A stretch of 64,000 nt of DNA, taken from contig NC_085111.1 in NCBI RefSeq assembly GCF_030269925.1, forward strand, positions 6,688,142-6,752,141. Reading direction: 5' to 3'. Below, one piece after another: positions 1-11,550 of the stretch. A program made the translations under genes and the position numbers. The notes beneath the pieces were generated by a model. It was given only the letters and a program-made list of their open reading frames with translations, ran no database searches and was not told where the DNA came from. Numbering within the stretch: the first letter of the stretch is position 1; each line of letters starts with the position of its first letter. Source of the stretch: Bombyx mori. Its lineage: Eukaryota > Arthropoda > Insecta > Lepidoptera > Bombycidae.

Positions 1-101
1 GAATGTTGACTGAAGGGTGGTTTTCGGCTTCTTTCTTCTGTGAGCGGTCAGATCGATCAAATTAGACTTATTCAGCTAATAAAAAAACTACTGGTCCACA
101 G

Positions 102-341
102 TTTTTTTTATTGCTTAGATTGGTGGACGAGATCACAGCCCATCTGGTGTTAAGTGGTCACTGGAGCCCATAGACATCTACAATGTAGATGCGCCACCCA
201 CCTTGAGATATAACTTCTAAGGTCTCAGTATAGTTACAATGGCTACCCCACCTTTCAAACCGAAACGCATTACTGCGTCACGGCAGAAATAGGCAGGGTG
301 GTGGTACCTACCCGTGCGGACTCAGGTCCTACCACCGGCAA
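102..341 (-). repeat. Bm1-type SINE, tail portion
   Basis: A poly(T) run followed by 'ttgcttagat' and the conserved body shared by about twenty copies here, ending near 'cctaccacc'. Read on the minus strand it starts at the 'tggtggtagg' boundary used by many copies and ends in poly(A). The tRNA-like head is absent. Family name is from recall of the B. mori Bm1 SINE. Confidence 0.85.
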
Positions 342-733
342 AGAATGCTAATTCCATATTTTGCTAACTTAGTGATTTATAAAAAAAGGTAATTCATTTC
401 CACTGTATAAATAAACGATAAACATAATCCAACTTCTGGTGTAGGTGTGTAATATCAATCGTTGAATTAACTTGACAAAAATTGCTTAAATTGGCCTTAA
501 GTGCTCGATCCATCTGCTATGGCAGAATTACATATTTTCCGTTCTAAGTTCTTTAATGTCAACCCGAGCAACTACTATTATTTAATTATTATATTATTTA
601 CATATTATTTATTTAATAATATTACAAATCTCAGTGAGAAGACATGTATCAAAAATAAAAGTACCAATTACTGTTGAGTGAGTATCCGGCAGATATAGAG
701 AATCTGGCATGTCAGTTCAGTTTTAAGTATGTT

Positions 734-960
734 ATTTTTTTTATTGCGTAGATGGGTGGACGAGCTCACAGCCCACCTGGTGTTAAGTGGTTACTGGAGC
801 CCATAGACATCTACGACGAGATATAAGTTCTAAGGTCTCCGGTATAGTTGCAACGGCTGCCCCACCCTTCAAACCAAAACGCATTACTGCTTCACGGCAG
901 AAATAGGCAGGGTGGTGGTAGCTACCCGCGCGGACTCACAAGAGGTCCTACCACCAGTAA
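734..960 (-). repeat. Bm1-type SINE, tail portion with internal deletion
   Basis: Same body as the copy at 102-341 in the same orientation. About 20 bp are missing in the middle, where other copies read 'cgtaaatgcgccaccc'. It ends at 'ccaccagtaa'. No tRNA-like head. Confidence 0.85.
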
Positions 961-2429
961 AGTTATATCCGATATGTTATATCCGAATTACTAGCTTTAA
1001 TGTCGAGATATGTTGTCAGAAAATCACATCTCTATCCTGTTCATACTCGAACTAAAAACCCGAGCGTCATATTATTATATACGAGGCACTTCTGACAGCA
1101 CTGGTCCCCGAACGTGGTTTATAACTTCTAAGAAAGATATTGAACTAATAGCATTAGTTCTTAGAACGGATCGTGACTCGATTTCGTACTTGATAGCTGA
1201 AATTTATATTACCTTAAACCATTTTCCATCAAAACTTGACTGCATTATAGAAAAAAAGCACGTTGTAGTGATTACAGATTCGAGATATGAGTCGGACATT
1301 TTTCATTTGCTTCATAGTTAGACTGAGCATCACTTGACTAAAAAAGTTTAATTATGTCGTTTTTAGATGCCTGTTAGTATATTATATTTAAAAAAAAAAA
1401 ACTTAATGTATCAATATATCCGTGAAAAACATATTTTATAACTAATAAAAATAGAAAGCTCCCCGTATCACTGAGCTCATTGACTTTCAAGTGATCTGAA
1501 AAAATAATTGTGTTATATTGCGCGGCAAGTTACTACGGCTGGATAGTTTTGCCACGTGCTTTTTTTTAAATCCCTAATATAAGGTAGTAATTTAATCAAT
1601 TTAGACAATATGCAAGTGTTTGATAGATGCGATCGATGAAGCAGTTCAAAAACAGCGTAGAGATTACGAAGCGCCAATCCAAAGCGAGCGTCACAATATT
1701 AGTTGGCGCACTATTCAAATGAATTTTCATATTGCACTCGTAAATATTTTGAAAGTTTCAGTCAAGCATAATCTAGTGTCTTTAACAAAGAAATCTGCAC
1801 AAAATTGTTTTGAAAGAAACTGTGAATTATTAAGGCACTCGAAGACTTAGATAATACGGAAATTACCACCAAGTGACGGCTTATTCTATGTTTATGTTTA
1901 CCAATTAAGCGTCAGTCGCGAATAAAACTAAATTTATATAACATAAATATCTGCTTTCATTGCGCCTTAAGAAATGAGACTCGTATAATGTATTAGTGGA
2001 TGTGTAAATAAATTTTATTGTCCAAGATAAACCCTATTACGAATGGTTTACGAGAGGCGCTCCCCTATATATATTATGTAGGGGGAACTTTGGCATATAA
2101 TTTTACTGTTTGAATTTCCGTATAGTAATCCGAATTTAATAATTAAAGTGGTTTTCGTTTTCTCGTAATACGCATATTAATCTAAACTCATACGCTAACG
2201 TAGATAGATAGATTAACGGTAAAATCCCTGTAATCCTGTTTAATACAATCAGACGTCTGAACACCCGCTACTTTCTTATTACTTGGAAGTACATAAAATA
2301 AATTTACATTCCTGTATTTCTAACAAGATAAAACCTTCAGTTTGAGATAGACTCAATAAATGATCAATAAGAGACTTTCCACAGCTGCATTCTATTTTGT
2401 AGACCACGGATTTATCAAGTTCGACCTAC
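961..2429. other. Unrecognised AT-rich sequence
   Basis: No mobile element or gene is recognised. Two short open frames occur on the plus strand: 1010-1321 (103 codons) and 1620-1850 (76 codons, starting at TTG). I recognise neither protein. Both could be chance frames or exon-sized fragments; no clear splice, promoter or ribosome context supports them. Confidence 0.4.
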
Positions 2430-2562
2430 ACCGTTGTTCTGTAAAAACTGAGATTTAGAGCTCATGTCTCAAGGTCGGTGGCAGCATTTACGTTGTTGAT
2501 GTCTTTGAGCTGTGGTGACTACTTAACACTAGAGATCTACCCATCTGAGCAATAAAAAATGT
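2430..2562 (+). repeat. Diverged Bm1-type SINE tail
   Basis: The stretch keeps the order of Bm1 tail landmarks: 'ctcatgtctcaaggt', 'catttacgttg', 'acttaacac', 'catctgagcaataaaaaa'. It carries many substitutions, so it is an old copy of only the 3' part. Confidence 0.6.
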
Positions 2563-4485
2563 TCCAATTTAACTAGAAAGAGGGTAGACAGATTTGGCTG
2601 CCTCCAACATCCTACCGATAGCTTTAAGTCTTTAGTAACGGTTATATTGTAAATAGAAGTTAAATAAAAAAATCAATACGCTCATTACGATACATATCAA
2701 TACATTCATTACGCTATACCAAAAATTAAATCACGAAATTAAGGAATCGTAAATGAGCGCCGGCGTTGGCTCAGTGCTGATCAGTGTGGAGAGAAAAGAA
2801 CTCTGTCTTTGAGCCTTCGTCGGTTCTTCTGCGGGATATGGACTTGCAGAGGTAGAACATTCAGAGATTAGCCTGAGATTAGTTTAATCCGGAGTGACAG
2901 TCCAACTTCTTCGAATACGAATTTATTTGCCAGAAGCAAACACCAGCGAGCTTCAAGCCGGAATGTAAAACATGTCCAATTTTAAAAGAAAGAGAAATAG
3001 TATTGGCGTTTGGTTCAAACCTAACTAAATAATCTTCCAGGTGTCGTATCTGCAGTGCAAACTTGCATCCATAAAAATGTGCCTTGAATTAATCAAAATG
3101 TATCTGTACAAAAAATAATAATATTACAGTGTAACTAATGTTGCAAATGAAGTGGTGCATTTAGAGTAAAATAAGCTAAATAAAAAAAAAAACTAAAAAA
3201 CTTAAAAAAAAAAACAGAAAAAAATCTTCATCGAATACACAATAACACGTAAAGACTTTCATTAAATCTTGTTACAACACGCACCGCTGAATGAAACTTG
3301 ATAAATTTCCCCGGCATAATGGAAAATGTAATAAGAATCGTAATTTATTTCTTATTGAAATGAGGAGAATAGACGCTCAGCCGCCCTAAGAACCGAAATT
3401 GTTCCCAACAGAGCAAAGGAATCATGATATCAACGCTATAATCCAATTTGCGGCTTCGACCGAGGTGAAACTCATTAACGAACTTCCTGCGTTATTGCAT
3501 CTCGCATTAGAACTACAGAGCGTCTAATCTTCAGTCTAAAATGCACTTTATATCACACGGGCATCAGTTAGGCAGACGTTATCCTCTTGGGGTAGCAGTA
3601 GTAATAAGATTTCGCGCTTCGCATTACTGTCAGTATGAAATTGAATAACTTTTCGAATGAAAATTCCAACGAATATATTGTTAAATGTTAATTTTGTTAT
3701 GTCTAGTGCATGTTTTGGTTAAAATATTTTGTTAATTTTTTTTTAACGGTTTAGAGATAATTAGTCAATGTAGAGCTGAATTGGGCGTTGAATGAGCATT
3801 GGGCTTATTTCAGTGGTGAAGATTAGATACCATTACTGCATGTCTCATGCGAAATCGTCTGATATTATTAATAAAATAAATACCTACACTTGTACACTTG
3901 GAATATATAACCTGTTTCTTACTTATTTATAGACATTGAAATGAATTGCAAAGTACATAATTCACTGAAGACAATAAACGCACTTATATACTTACTCTTT
4001 ATAGTGTTTTTACAACGTACCCTCTTAAGTCTTTAAAATAATATCTTAGAATTTTCTGTACACTTTCGGGGAGCAATAAGTGGATTACAATGTTAATTTT
4101 ATTGATGCGAACAAACGGAGCTTCTTATTAGTATTCTGACGGTAGTACAAGATAAATCTATTTGCGGTACATTTAATCTTGTGATTTTTGCACGAATTTA
4201 AAAGTAAAAAACAAACAATTTTATTTGACAATTCAACAAAAAAAAAAAAACAGTGAATCATAAGGTTTTCTATTTTTGTTTTAAATCGCAAATTTTAAAA
4301 ATTTTCAGTTTCTGTTTTCCTTCAGATTTTAGAATAAGGTGGCACTTACACAGGTTATGGATTAAAATACGAATTTAGTAATAATAATAGAAGATCTTTT
4401 TACAACCAACCTAAAATAATTGAATATCGCGAAGACGTATAACAAAGTCTGTCCGTTATGGTTTAATGTACAAATTGTACGACAT
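2563..4485. other. Unrecognised sequence
   Basis: No element or gene is recognised. It includes A-rich runs near 3180-3225 and a moderately GC-rich patch near 2755-2960. No open frame longer than about 70 codons. Confidence 0.4.
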
Positions 4486-5190
4486 GGGGTTGCCAGACTG
4501 TCTCGTGCTTATTAAAGGAGACTTCTTGTCAAACGGTTTGTTTCGGTATCGAATAGAAGGAATTCGCTTTCTCCCCGCTACTTTTTAGTTTGTACTTAAA
4601 CGAAATACCCCGGTGGCCGGCGACCCAGTTGGCTCACTTTGCCAATGATACGACTATCTACTCTCGAGTAGGAAGATGTCGTTCATTCACGGTAAACTTC
4701 AAATCGAGGCCAATTTAGGCTAGAGGTTCTAGAAGTGGCGTATCGATATTAACCCCACGAAAAGTATAGCCGTGCTCTTCAAAAGGGGTCGCCCTCTCTT
4801 CACCACTGCTGGTATCTCGTCCAGAATAAAATGTGGTAAAACTCCATTCCTGCGATCAAAATCTTTGGCCAATGCGTGAGATTTTAAAGCCAACCTAGGT
4901 GTCACCCTCGACATCGACATCGGTACGACTGTATCTATGAAAAATGTATGCATACCTAAAATAGGAAAGAGAATAGGCTCAAATACGTATCGATAGATAA
5001 AACAAAGAAATGATGCACCAAAAATGAATCTATATTTAAATGTACGTCTATACATACCCCTCTGAAAGCTTATATTGGTGCAAGCCAAGCTGCTCTCTGA
5101 ATATCGCGTTGATCCAACGTTGCCAGCTTAAAACACGCCCGCATTTTGCATTATGCTTTTTAAAACGGTGAAAATCCTAAAAAACTCTGC
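4486..5190 (+). pseudogene. Decayed jockey-like LINE reverse transcriptase
   Basis: Plus-strand translation gives broken but ordered pieces of a non-LTR reverse transcriptase. Near 4589-4660 one frame reads LNEIPRWPATQLAHFANDT, where FAND stands at the place of the catalytic FADD box, so the first aspartate has become asparagine. Near 4740-4850 another frame reads INPTKSIAVLFKRGRP, the segment that follows the palm in jockey-type enzymes. Frameshifts and stops are frequent. This is an old inactive copy. Assignment to the jockey group rests on these two segments. Confidence 0.7.
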
Positions 5191-5261
5191 TCTGGCTATG
5201 GGCACTGAAAAATCACATTAACCTCCATTTAGGTTCAAAGTATTGCTGGATTTCATATTTA

Positions 5262-5390
5262 TTTTTTTGTTGACCTGGTAGGCAGACGAGCATACTGCCC
5301 ACCTGATGGTGAGTGGTTTTACCGTCGGCCATGGACTTCAGGAATACAAGGGGCACAGCGAAGCTGCTGCCTACCGTATATGTATGGGTT
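5262..5390 (-). mobile_element. 3' end of jockey-type LINE (same family as 50609-52125)
   Basis: A T-rich start, then 'aggcagacgagcatac' and 'cccacctgatggtgagtgg', match the 3' end of the long LINE at 50640-50750 and lie in the same orientation. Only about 130 bp are present, so the copy is heavily 5'-truncated. It lies next to the decayed plus-strand LINE but in the opposite orientation, so it is a separate insertion. Confidence 0.75.
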
Positions 5391-5568
5391 CACGAACTAC
5401 GTGTATATTGTTAAGGGAAAATATTATAAAATCAAATAATTATTGGTCATAATACGCCCTGTTGTGATCCCGGATGGATCAGCGACTCATTTTTTGGGAC
5501 GATGGTTATTCAATACAATTATTCGCCTTCTCATTGACTCACACTTCCACTTCTGGTGTAGTATTTTT

Positions 5569-5825
5569 ACTGGTGGTAGAACCTCTTGAGAGTCTGCGCG
5601 GATATGTACCACCACCCTGCTTATTTCTGCCGTGAAGCAGTAATGCGTTTCGGTTTGAAGGGTGGGGCAGCCGTTGTAACTATTCCTGAGACCTTAGAAC
5701 TTATGTCTCAAGGTGGGTGGCGAATTTAGGCTGTAGATTAGGCTGTAGTCTAAGGGCTCCAGTAACCACTTAACACCAGGTGGGCTGTGAGCTCGTCCAC
5801 CCATGTAAGCAACAAAAAAAAAAAA
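5569..5825 (+). repeat. Bm1-type SINE, tail portion
   Basis: Starts at 'actggtggtag' and ends in 'gtaagcaac' plus a 12-base A run. The middle holds the usual 'gccgtgaagcagtaatgcg' box. A small internal change duplicates 'ttaggctgtag' near 5730. No tRNA-like head. Confidence 0.88.
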
Positions 5826-6359
5826 TACACATCTCAAGGTCAGTTGACAATCATATTTTACGTTGATTTCTTGGGAATAAAGAATAAATATAAATTTTCA
5901 ACCTTTTTTTATGGTTTAATTATTTTCAACAATTTATTATTTCTGACGTTTTGCAAACTGTATAGGCTACGTCAAGGATAACTGAGCTCATATTCACCGA
6001 CAGTTGAATGTCGTCCTAGCTACAGTAACACTTTCAATATCGTCAAACAAAAAATGCACCACGAAAACTATAAAATCTTCCAATTTTCCTAAACAATAAA
6101 ATTAGGACGACAAACGTAATTATTTTAATTATGTCTTCGAGTTGCCAAAGCTAAAAAAATACTACAGTGAGCAATCCCTCGTTAGCATAGATCGGCAGTT
6201 CTACTCGCAGAATAGTAACTCAGACGCATAATGAGAAAGCTTTTTATGTTTATCAGTTTTTGTTGTCAGATAGTCTTATGGTTGAACTAAAGTTAAGCGA
6301 CTATAGTAACCCAATGCTTTTTTAATCATTGTAGATAGTTTAAGTACTCACGAGGCTAA
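5826..6359. other. Unrecognised AT-rich sequence
   Basis: Nothing recognisable; short open frames only. Confidence 0.4.
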
Positions 6360-6583
6360 TCTATACTAATATATAAATCTACAGTGGGTTTTACGGATGT
6401 TCCGTTATAACTACTGAACCATGCATCCGATTGTCTTGAAACTTGGTATCCATGTAGAAAACACATGTACTTAATGGATAGGCTAATATTTATATGAGTG
6501 TTAATGATGAGAATCTTTGTGGGGGTGAGAATAAATAATGATGTTAATTTTAAATGCCCAGCGAAGCGGACGGGTACAGCTAG
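6360..6583 (+). mobile_element. Non-autonomous Helitron-like element, family A
   Basis: The 5' end is TCTATACTAATATATAAATC after a host A. The 3' end is a GC-rich hairpin (gcccagcgaagcggacgg), a short spacer and CTAG followed by host T. These are the expected Helitron hallmarks: TC start, hairpin near a CTRR end, A/T insertion site, no inverted repeats. The 224-bp element has no coding capacity. Related copies lie at 30559-30803 and 31867-32084, both inverted. Confidence 0.75.
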
Positions 6584-6839
6584 TCTGATATAAAGTGGCT
6601 ACTGGGGCCTATGAACACTGCAACGTATTTTTCTCCAACCAATTTGAGGCAAAGTTGGAATCTAAGTGGATGCTGACTTAGAAGATATAGGCAATTAGTA
6701 CATCTAGCGGGCTCACAAATTACCTTACTTCCAGTAAATACTTACTGGCACTCGCAGTATAGTAGTTAGTATAAAACAGCCGTCCGTCTCCATTTACGAT
6801 ACTAATGGGAAGAGGTGGTCATATATTATAATATTTTAG

Positions 6840-7106
6840 TTTTTTTTGCTGATAGCCTTGAGAGGCTATTTCAGCTTCTCCTTGACGTGTAGGTAAGCTC
6901 ACGGGGCTCTAACCGGGAGTGTTGCTAGCACTAGCCCTAGCAAGAGCAGTGCTTCGCAGAATCTACCACCGGATCGGAAACGTGACCCATTGAGAAGACC
7001 CGGCGAGAAACTCAGTGGGCTGTGTCTATGGGTTAATTTACTAGTCGAGCCTTTCATCGCAAACGACGGGATCGGCGAGGGCGGTGACCGGTGCTTGAGG
7101 TGCTTG
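6840..7106 (+). repeat. Repeat family F, interrupted by a SINE
   Basis: Contains 'tgatagccttgagaggctat', a run of 'cggaaacgtgaccca' and 'ggcgagaaactca', and ends 'gtgaccggtgcttg'. It matches 58075-58345 closely and 29115-29328 and 59185-59400 in reverse. The right part of the repeat (gtacctaaaaacacc) resumes at 7495 after a Bm1 insertion. The class is unknown; it may be the 3' end of a LINE. Confidence 0.75.
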
Positions 7107-7494
7107 TGATGCACCGGTGTTTGAATCCCGGGCGGGTACCAATTTTTCTAATGAAATACGTACTCAACAAATGTTCACGATTGACTTCCACGATGAAGAA
7201 ATAGCATCGTGTAATAAAAATCAAACATACAAAATTATAATTTGCGTAATTACTGGTGGTAGGACCTTATGTAGGTCCGCACGGGTAGGTACCACCACCG
7301 CGCCTATTTCTGCCGTGAAGCAGTAATGCGTTTCGGCTTGAAGGGTGGGGCAGCCGTTGTAACTATACTGAGACCTTACAACTTATATCTCAAGGTGGAT
7401 GGCGCATTTACGTTGTAAATGTCTATGGGCTCCAGTAACCACTTAACACCAGGTGGGCTGTGAGCTCGTTCACCGATCTAAGCAATAATAAAAA
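7107..7494 (+). repeat. Bm1 SINE with partial tRNA-like head
   Basis: Begins in the tRNA-derived head at 'gatgcaccggtgtttgaatc' (a B-box-like segment), then 'accaatttttctaatgaaat', the middle region and the common tail to 'agcaataataaaaa'. The A-box half of the head is missing, so it is 5'-truncated. It sits inside repeat family F. Confidence 0.9.
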
Positions 7495-7545
7495 GGTACC
7501 TAAAAACACCATTAATGGATCGGGAGGATCCGTAATGACGTGCTT
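7495..7545 (+). repeat. Right part of family F repeat
   Basis: 'gtacctaaaaacacc' and 'aatggatcggga' match the right end of the intact copy at 58325-58360. This shows that the SINE at 7107-7494 inserted into a pre-existing family F copy. Confidence 0.65.
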
Positions 7546-7769
7546 AGGGCATATTTTAGGTTAAGATGACAAAGTACTATAACATAAATGCTATTTCCCT
7601 CTTAGAGGCAGATAATTTGATTGCATTGGCAACGAAAAATAAGATCATTTTGCGGCAATGACACAAGAAGAGGAGGTTTAAACAACGTACAGCAGGTTCA
7701 AGTAATTATTTGCATGAATTAGGGGATTACGAAGTCAGGGTTAAGAAAAAATCAAACTACAATATATTA

Positions 7770-8150
7770 CTAGAGGTCCCGCATTAGTCGAAATTCGACT
7801 ATAATTAATTGGAATTGGAAGCTTGTACACTGTTATGATTGAATTTTCAACGCCAAGACTGCACTATAGAAAAATATTAATAAAGACAAACAATATTTAA
7901 AACAACAACAAACAAAAGTTTGACAATAAATAAATTGTGTGCATGCGTGCGTGTGTCAAATACATGGTAGTGTGTGTAATGTTTTCTTTATTGATTTAAT
8001 TTATCTTTTATGCATTATTTTTAAAAAAAATTGGCATTTTGGATTTCTTCTCTATATCCTCTATAAGTGTGGAAAATTTCATACTCCTCCGTCCGCGCGA
8101 TTTTCGTAAAAATGGATACAAAGTTTTTGCTTCACGTATTAATATATAGA
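7770..8150 (-). mobile_element. Non-autonomous Helitron-like element, family C
   Basis: On the minus strand the start is TCTATATATTAATACGTGAA after a host A. The end is a perfect hairpin (agtcgaaattcgact read on plus), a spacer 'gcgggacct' and CTAG before host T. About 381 bp without coding capacity. A second, longer copy at 49131-49622 shares both ends and the segment around 'cggaggagtatgaaattt'. Confidence 0.78.
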
Positions 8151-8788
8151 TAATCATAAAAAAATTAAATAGGAAATTTCAGCTTTATCATCGTTCGGAC
8201 GAAAAATCAACTACTATAATACTTCTATTTTTGGCTTAATTTGCTACACATCAAGTACGGGGGAAGCTATTCACATAATGTAATAGCCGCTTGAGGCAAA
8301 CTAGCAAATTTTAGGGTTGGCTTATTAAAGCATAATGCTGATGGAATTTCGTTGTCATAGTACGCCCGTCCGCTTTCAGTACCAAGCCCGCCCGCTTTCA
8401 GTACCAAAGTCTACAGACTAACCAGGAAATGTCTAGAATTTTCGATTATTGAACGTTTTTTTTATTACATACATAAGCTCTAAAATTATTGCGTATGCAC
8501 TGTAAGCGATAAAACCGTGGATACATTTACTTATAATTACTTTTTATATTTACTATAGACTTTACTATAAAAGTTTTCTTATGTACATACATACATTGTC
8601 ATATATTAATATGCCAAAAATACATCGCCGAATTTTTTCCATTTTCGTGTGTGGTAGACATAATTAAAACTACTGTTACCATTTCATCTCGCGTTAATCT
8701 TTTAATTTCATCATATCAGACGATTCCAATACTTTACAGTCTTCATGATTAAGCTCACAATCGTAGAAATTTTAATATGGTGCCAACT
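8151..8788. other. Unrecognised sequence with a short local duplication
   Basis: No gene or element is recognised. Near 8364-8407 a 22-bp unit containing 'ccgctttcagtaccaa' occurs twice in tandem with one difference. Confidence 0.45.
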
Positions 8789-8789
8789 A

Positions 8790-9035
8790 GTTTTTTTTAG
8801 TGCCGTCGGGTCGACGAACTTACGGCCCACCTAATGTTAAGTTGTTACTGGAGGCCATATACATCTACAACGTAAATGCCGCCCCCCACCTCGAGACATG
8901 AGTTCTAAGTCTCTGTGTTTACAGTACAACGGTTGTTACACTGTTCAAACTGAAACGCATTACTGCTTCACGGCTGATATACGCAAGGCGGTGCTACCTA
9001 CGCTAGGAACTTACAAGACGTCCTACCACCAGTAA
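8790..9035 (-). repeat. Diverged Bm1-type SINE tail
   Basis: Poly(T), then the Bm1 body with many changes ('gacgaacttacggcccacc' for the usual 'gacgagctcacagcccacc'), ending 'cctaccaccagtaa'. An older copy without head. Confidence 0.8.
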
Positions 9036-9397
9036 ATGCTTAGCTTAAGTGCCTAGTCCTTCTTCTCTGTTCGATATTATGACAATGAAGGTACGCTAAG
9101 AAAAAAGACATTGTGAACTAAGAAATAAATGGAGGACCCCAGCTGGGATACTCTACCAGTTTTATTACTTAGCTGCGATTATTGAGGTATGTAAATATCG
9201 AGTTGTGAATACCGTTAGCCAATTTCAAATAGAGGATCGAAGGTCTCAATTGTTGAAATGGTTATCCTAAATAATGGTTAGTACTTTTCGTGGCAGAAAT
9301 AAGCAAGCGAATCACATCTGATGATCTATATTCGTGTCTTTGTCAAAGACGTTGTTTGCACAAAATGCAAGCCCATAGTTGCTAGAATAACATCTTA

Positions 9398-9800
9398 TTA
9401 TTATATAACATACATATAAAATTCTCATGTCACAATGTTAGTTCCAACACTCCTCTGAAACGGTTTGACCGATTTTTATGAAATTTTATATGCATGTTCA
9501 GTAGGTCTGAGAATCGGCTACTATCTATTTTTCATACCCCTAAGTGATAAGGGTTGTCCACGCTTAACATTAATTTTTATTTTTGGACATTTTTTTGTTA
9601 TAATGAGGCATTACCTAGGTATGTGGTTTTGTTATTTTTATACTCCCTAATCGTTCACAGCCTCTTTCACTCATTTACCATTTATTTTACCATTTATACA
9701 TTTACAAAATTTACACATTTACAAAAAAAAAAAAATTTCTACACTAGAAATTCCCTAGGACTATTATATATGGCAAAACAACGTTTGCCGGGTCAGCTAG
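9398..9800 (+). mobile_element. Helitron-like element, family D
   Basis: The 3' end has the hairpin ggcaaa...tttgcc, then 'gggtcagctag' and host T, a typical Helitron terminus. The body contains 'aaacggtttgaccgattttt', also seen in the second copy near 30845-31004. The 5' end is not sharply defined ('tatataacatacatataaaa'). Open frames inside are short and unrelated to a Rep/helicase, so the copy is non-autonomous. Confidence 0.65.
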
Positions 9801-10584
9801 TAACATACAAAAATGTGTTTTTCATGATATTGAAAATTTTAGTCAACATACAACTTTGAACTAAAAAATATGCATAAATAGTCATTCATTTACACAATAC
9901 TAAAATTAAATCATAAGAAGAACATATCTTATTTCATACCAAAGTCAACGTAATGCAGTACAATCTAGTAAATTACTAGTGTTCATTCTATGATTTAATT
10001 TTAGTGTGACTATTTACTAGAGCACGACGAAAAGCAATTCACCTTCTTAAAATATGTACTGAGCGCGCTACGTAACGTCATTATGAAAGGATTAGAAAGA
10101 ACCATTTGCCTGTATAATTTGCGTTCACCTCTCAAGAGACAGGGGCAAAATCAATTTAATTAAAACAGTAATCCTTTGATTAAAAAAACGGCTAAATTTA
10201 ACGGTACGCCTTTCCTGATCGAAAATTGCTGTCGTTAATGCTTGCTATTATTTCCGAAAGTGGTTTTACAAATTTGTCGTATAGATTTTTTTGGTAGCCA
10301 CTCAAAAGATCTATTATTCTGCGGAATGTATTAATTTTATAAGAACGGTACTAATAGTTTTGTTCTGGCCAAGTCGAATCGTACCTTACTCTTTGTGGAC
10401 TTTAACAATGGATAGTAAATCTTACTCGACGCTTAGCATTTGTGCGGCTTTCGAAGCGTGCTGGGTAATGCGTACAGTAAATTTACAATTACTCTCCGCT
10501 AACGAAATATAGGTATGTGATTTAAATAAAATATGCTGATACTGTTAATATATATTTAACTTACATCGTTTTGGTCTTAGTAGA
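9801..10584. other. Unrecognised sequence
   Basis: No gene or element recognised. A 73-codon open frame at 10291-10512 has no recognisable domain. Confidence 0.4.
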
Positions 10585-11034
10585 TTTTTTATTTTTTATT
10601 GCTTAGTTGGGTGGATGAGCTCACAGCCCACCTGGTGTTAAGTGGTTACTGGAGCCCATAGACATCCACAACGTAAATGCGCCACCCACCTTGAGATACA
10701 AGTTCTAAGGTCTCAAGTATAGTTACAACGGCTGCCCCACCTTTCAAACCGAAACGCATTACTGCTTCACGGCAGAAATAGAAATAGGCAGGGTGGTGGT
10801 ACCCACCCGCGCGGACTCATAAGAGGTCCTACCACCAGTAATTACGCAAATTATAATTTTGCGGGTTTCATTTTTATTACACGATGTTATTCCTTCACCG
10901 TGGAAGTCAATCGTGAACATTTGTTGAGTACGTATTTCATTAGAAAAATTGGTACCCGCCTGCGGGATTCGAACACCGGTGCATCGTTTCAACACGAATG
11001 CACCGGACGTTATTATCCGTTAGGCCACGACGAC
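10585..11034 (-). repeat. Near-complete Bm1 SINE with tRNA-like head
   Basis: About 450 bp, the most complete copy here. Read on the minus strand it has a tRNA-derived head with an A-box-like 'gtggcctaacgga' and a B-box-like 'ggtgttcgaatcccg', then 'accaatttttctaatgaaat', the middle region 'aattataatttgcg', the 'tggtggtagg' boundary and the common tail ending in A/T-rich sequence. A 6-bp duplication 'gaaata' lies at 10779-10790. Confidence 0.92.
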
Positions 11035-11550
11035 TACAAAAGACTTGGTAGTATACTTAAAATATTATGGCAAATGACTTTCGCGCAGATTTCTTTTTTG
11101 GCTTAATTATCTTCTACGAAATTGCTAGTGCAATTTAAGTTTGCAAAATCAAATTTGATAGCAGAGATCGAGTTGGAATATAACTATCAAGTAATATTTT
11201 GAATCGAATAAACTTACTAAGTTTAAGGTATATTTGTACAAGAGCAAATTTTCGATAAATTGAAGAATCTTCGTTAACTTCGATTAGTTCGACAAGGTTT
11301 TGTGGTAAGTAAAATCTTGCAGGGGTCATGGCCCTGAATAAAGGTGGCGTTAAATTGAATCAAGTTTATTGAGTTTTTTATGTGTTTTATTTAAGAAAAC
11401 GTAGATTTAGTTAACTTAATAGTCACTATGCTCTGTTCCATAAATTTTTATGTTTTCAAGTTAATGCATTTTAATACTTAAAACTACTACCTATTAATTA
11501 CGAATGCATTTTTGATGGTTTCTTTTTAAGCTGACAAAGAAATTAGCTTT

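Noticed and set aside
6899..7114. 71-codon minus-strand frame and similar frames in other copies of the same repeat
   Set aside because: All lie in repeat family F, do not keep a common frame between copies and match no known domain.
8364..8407. Two-unit 22-bp repeat as a possible CRISPR-like or regulatory array
   Set aside because: Only two adjacent units without spacers; a simple local duplication.
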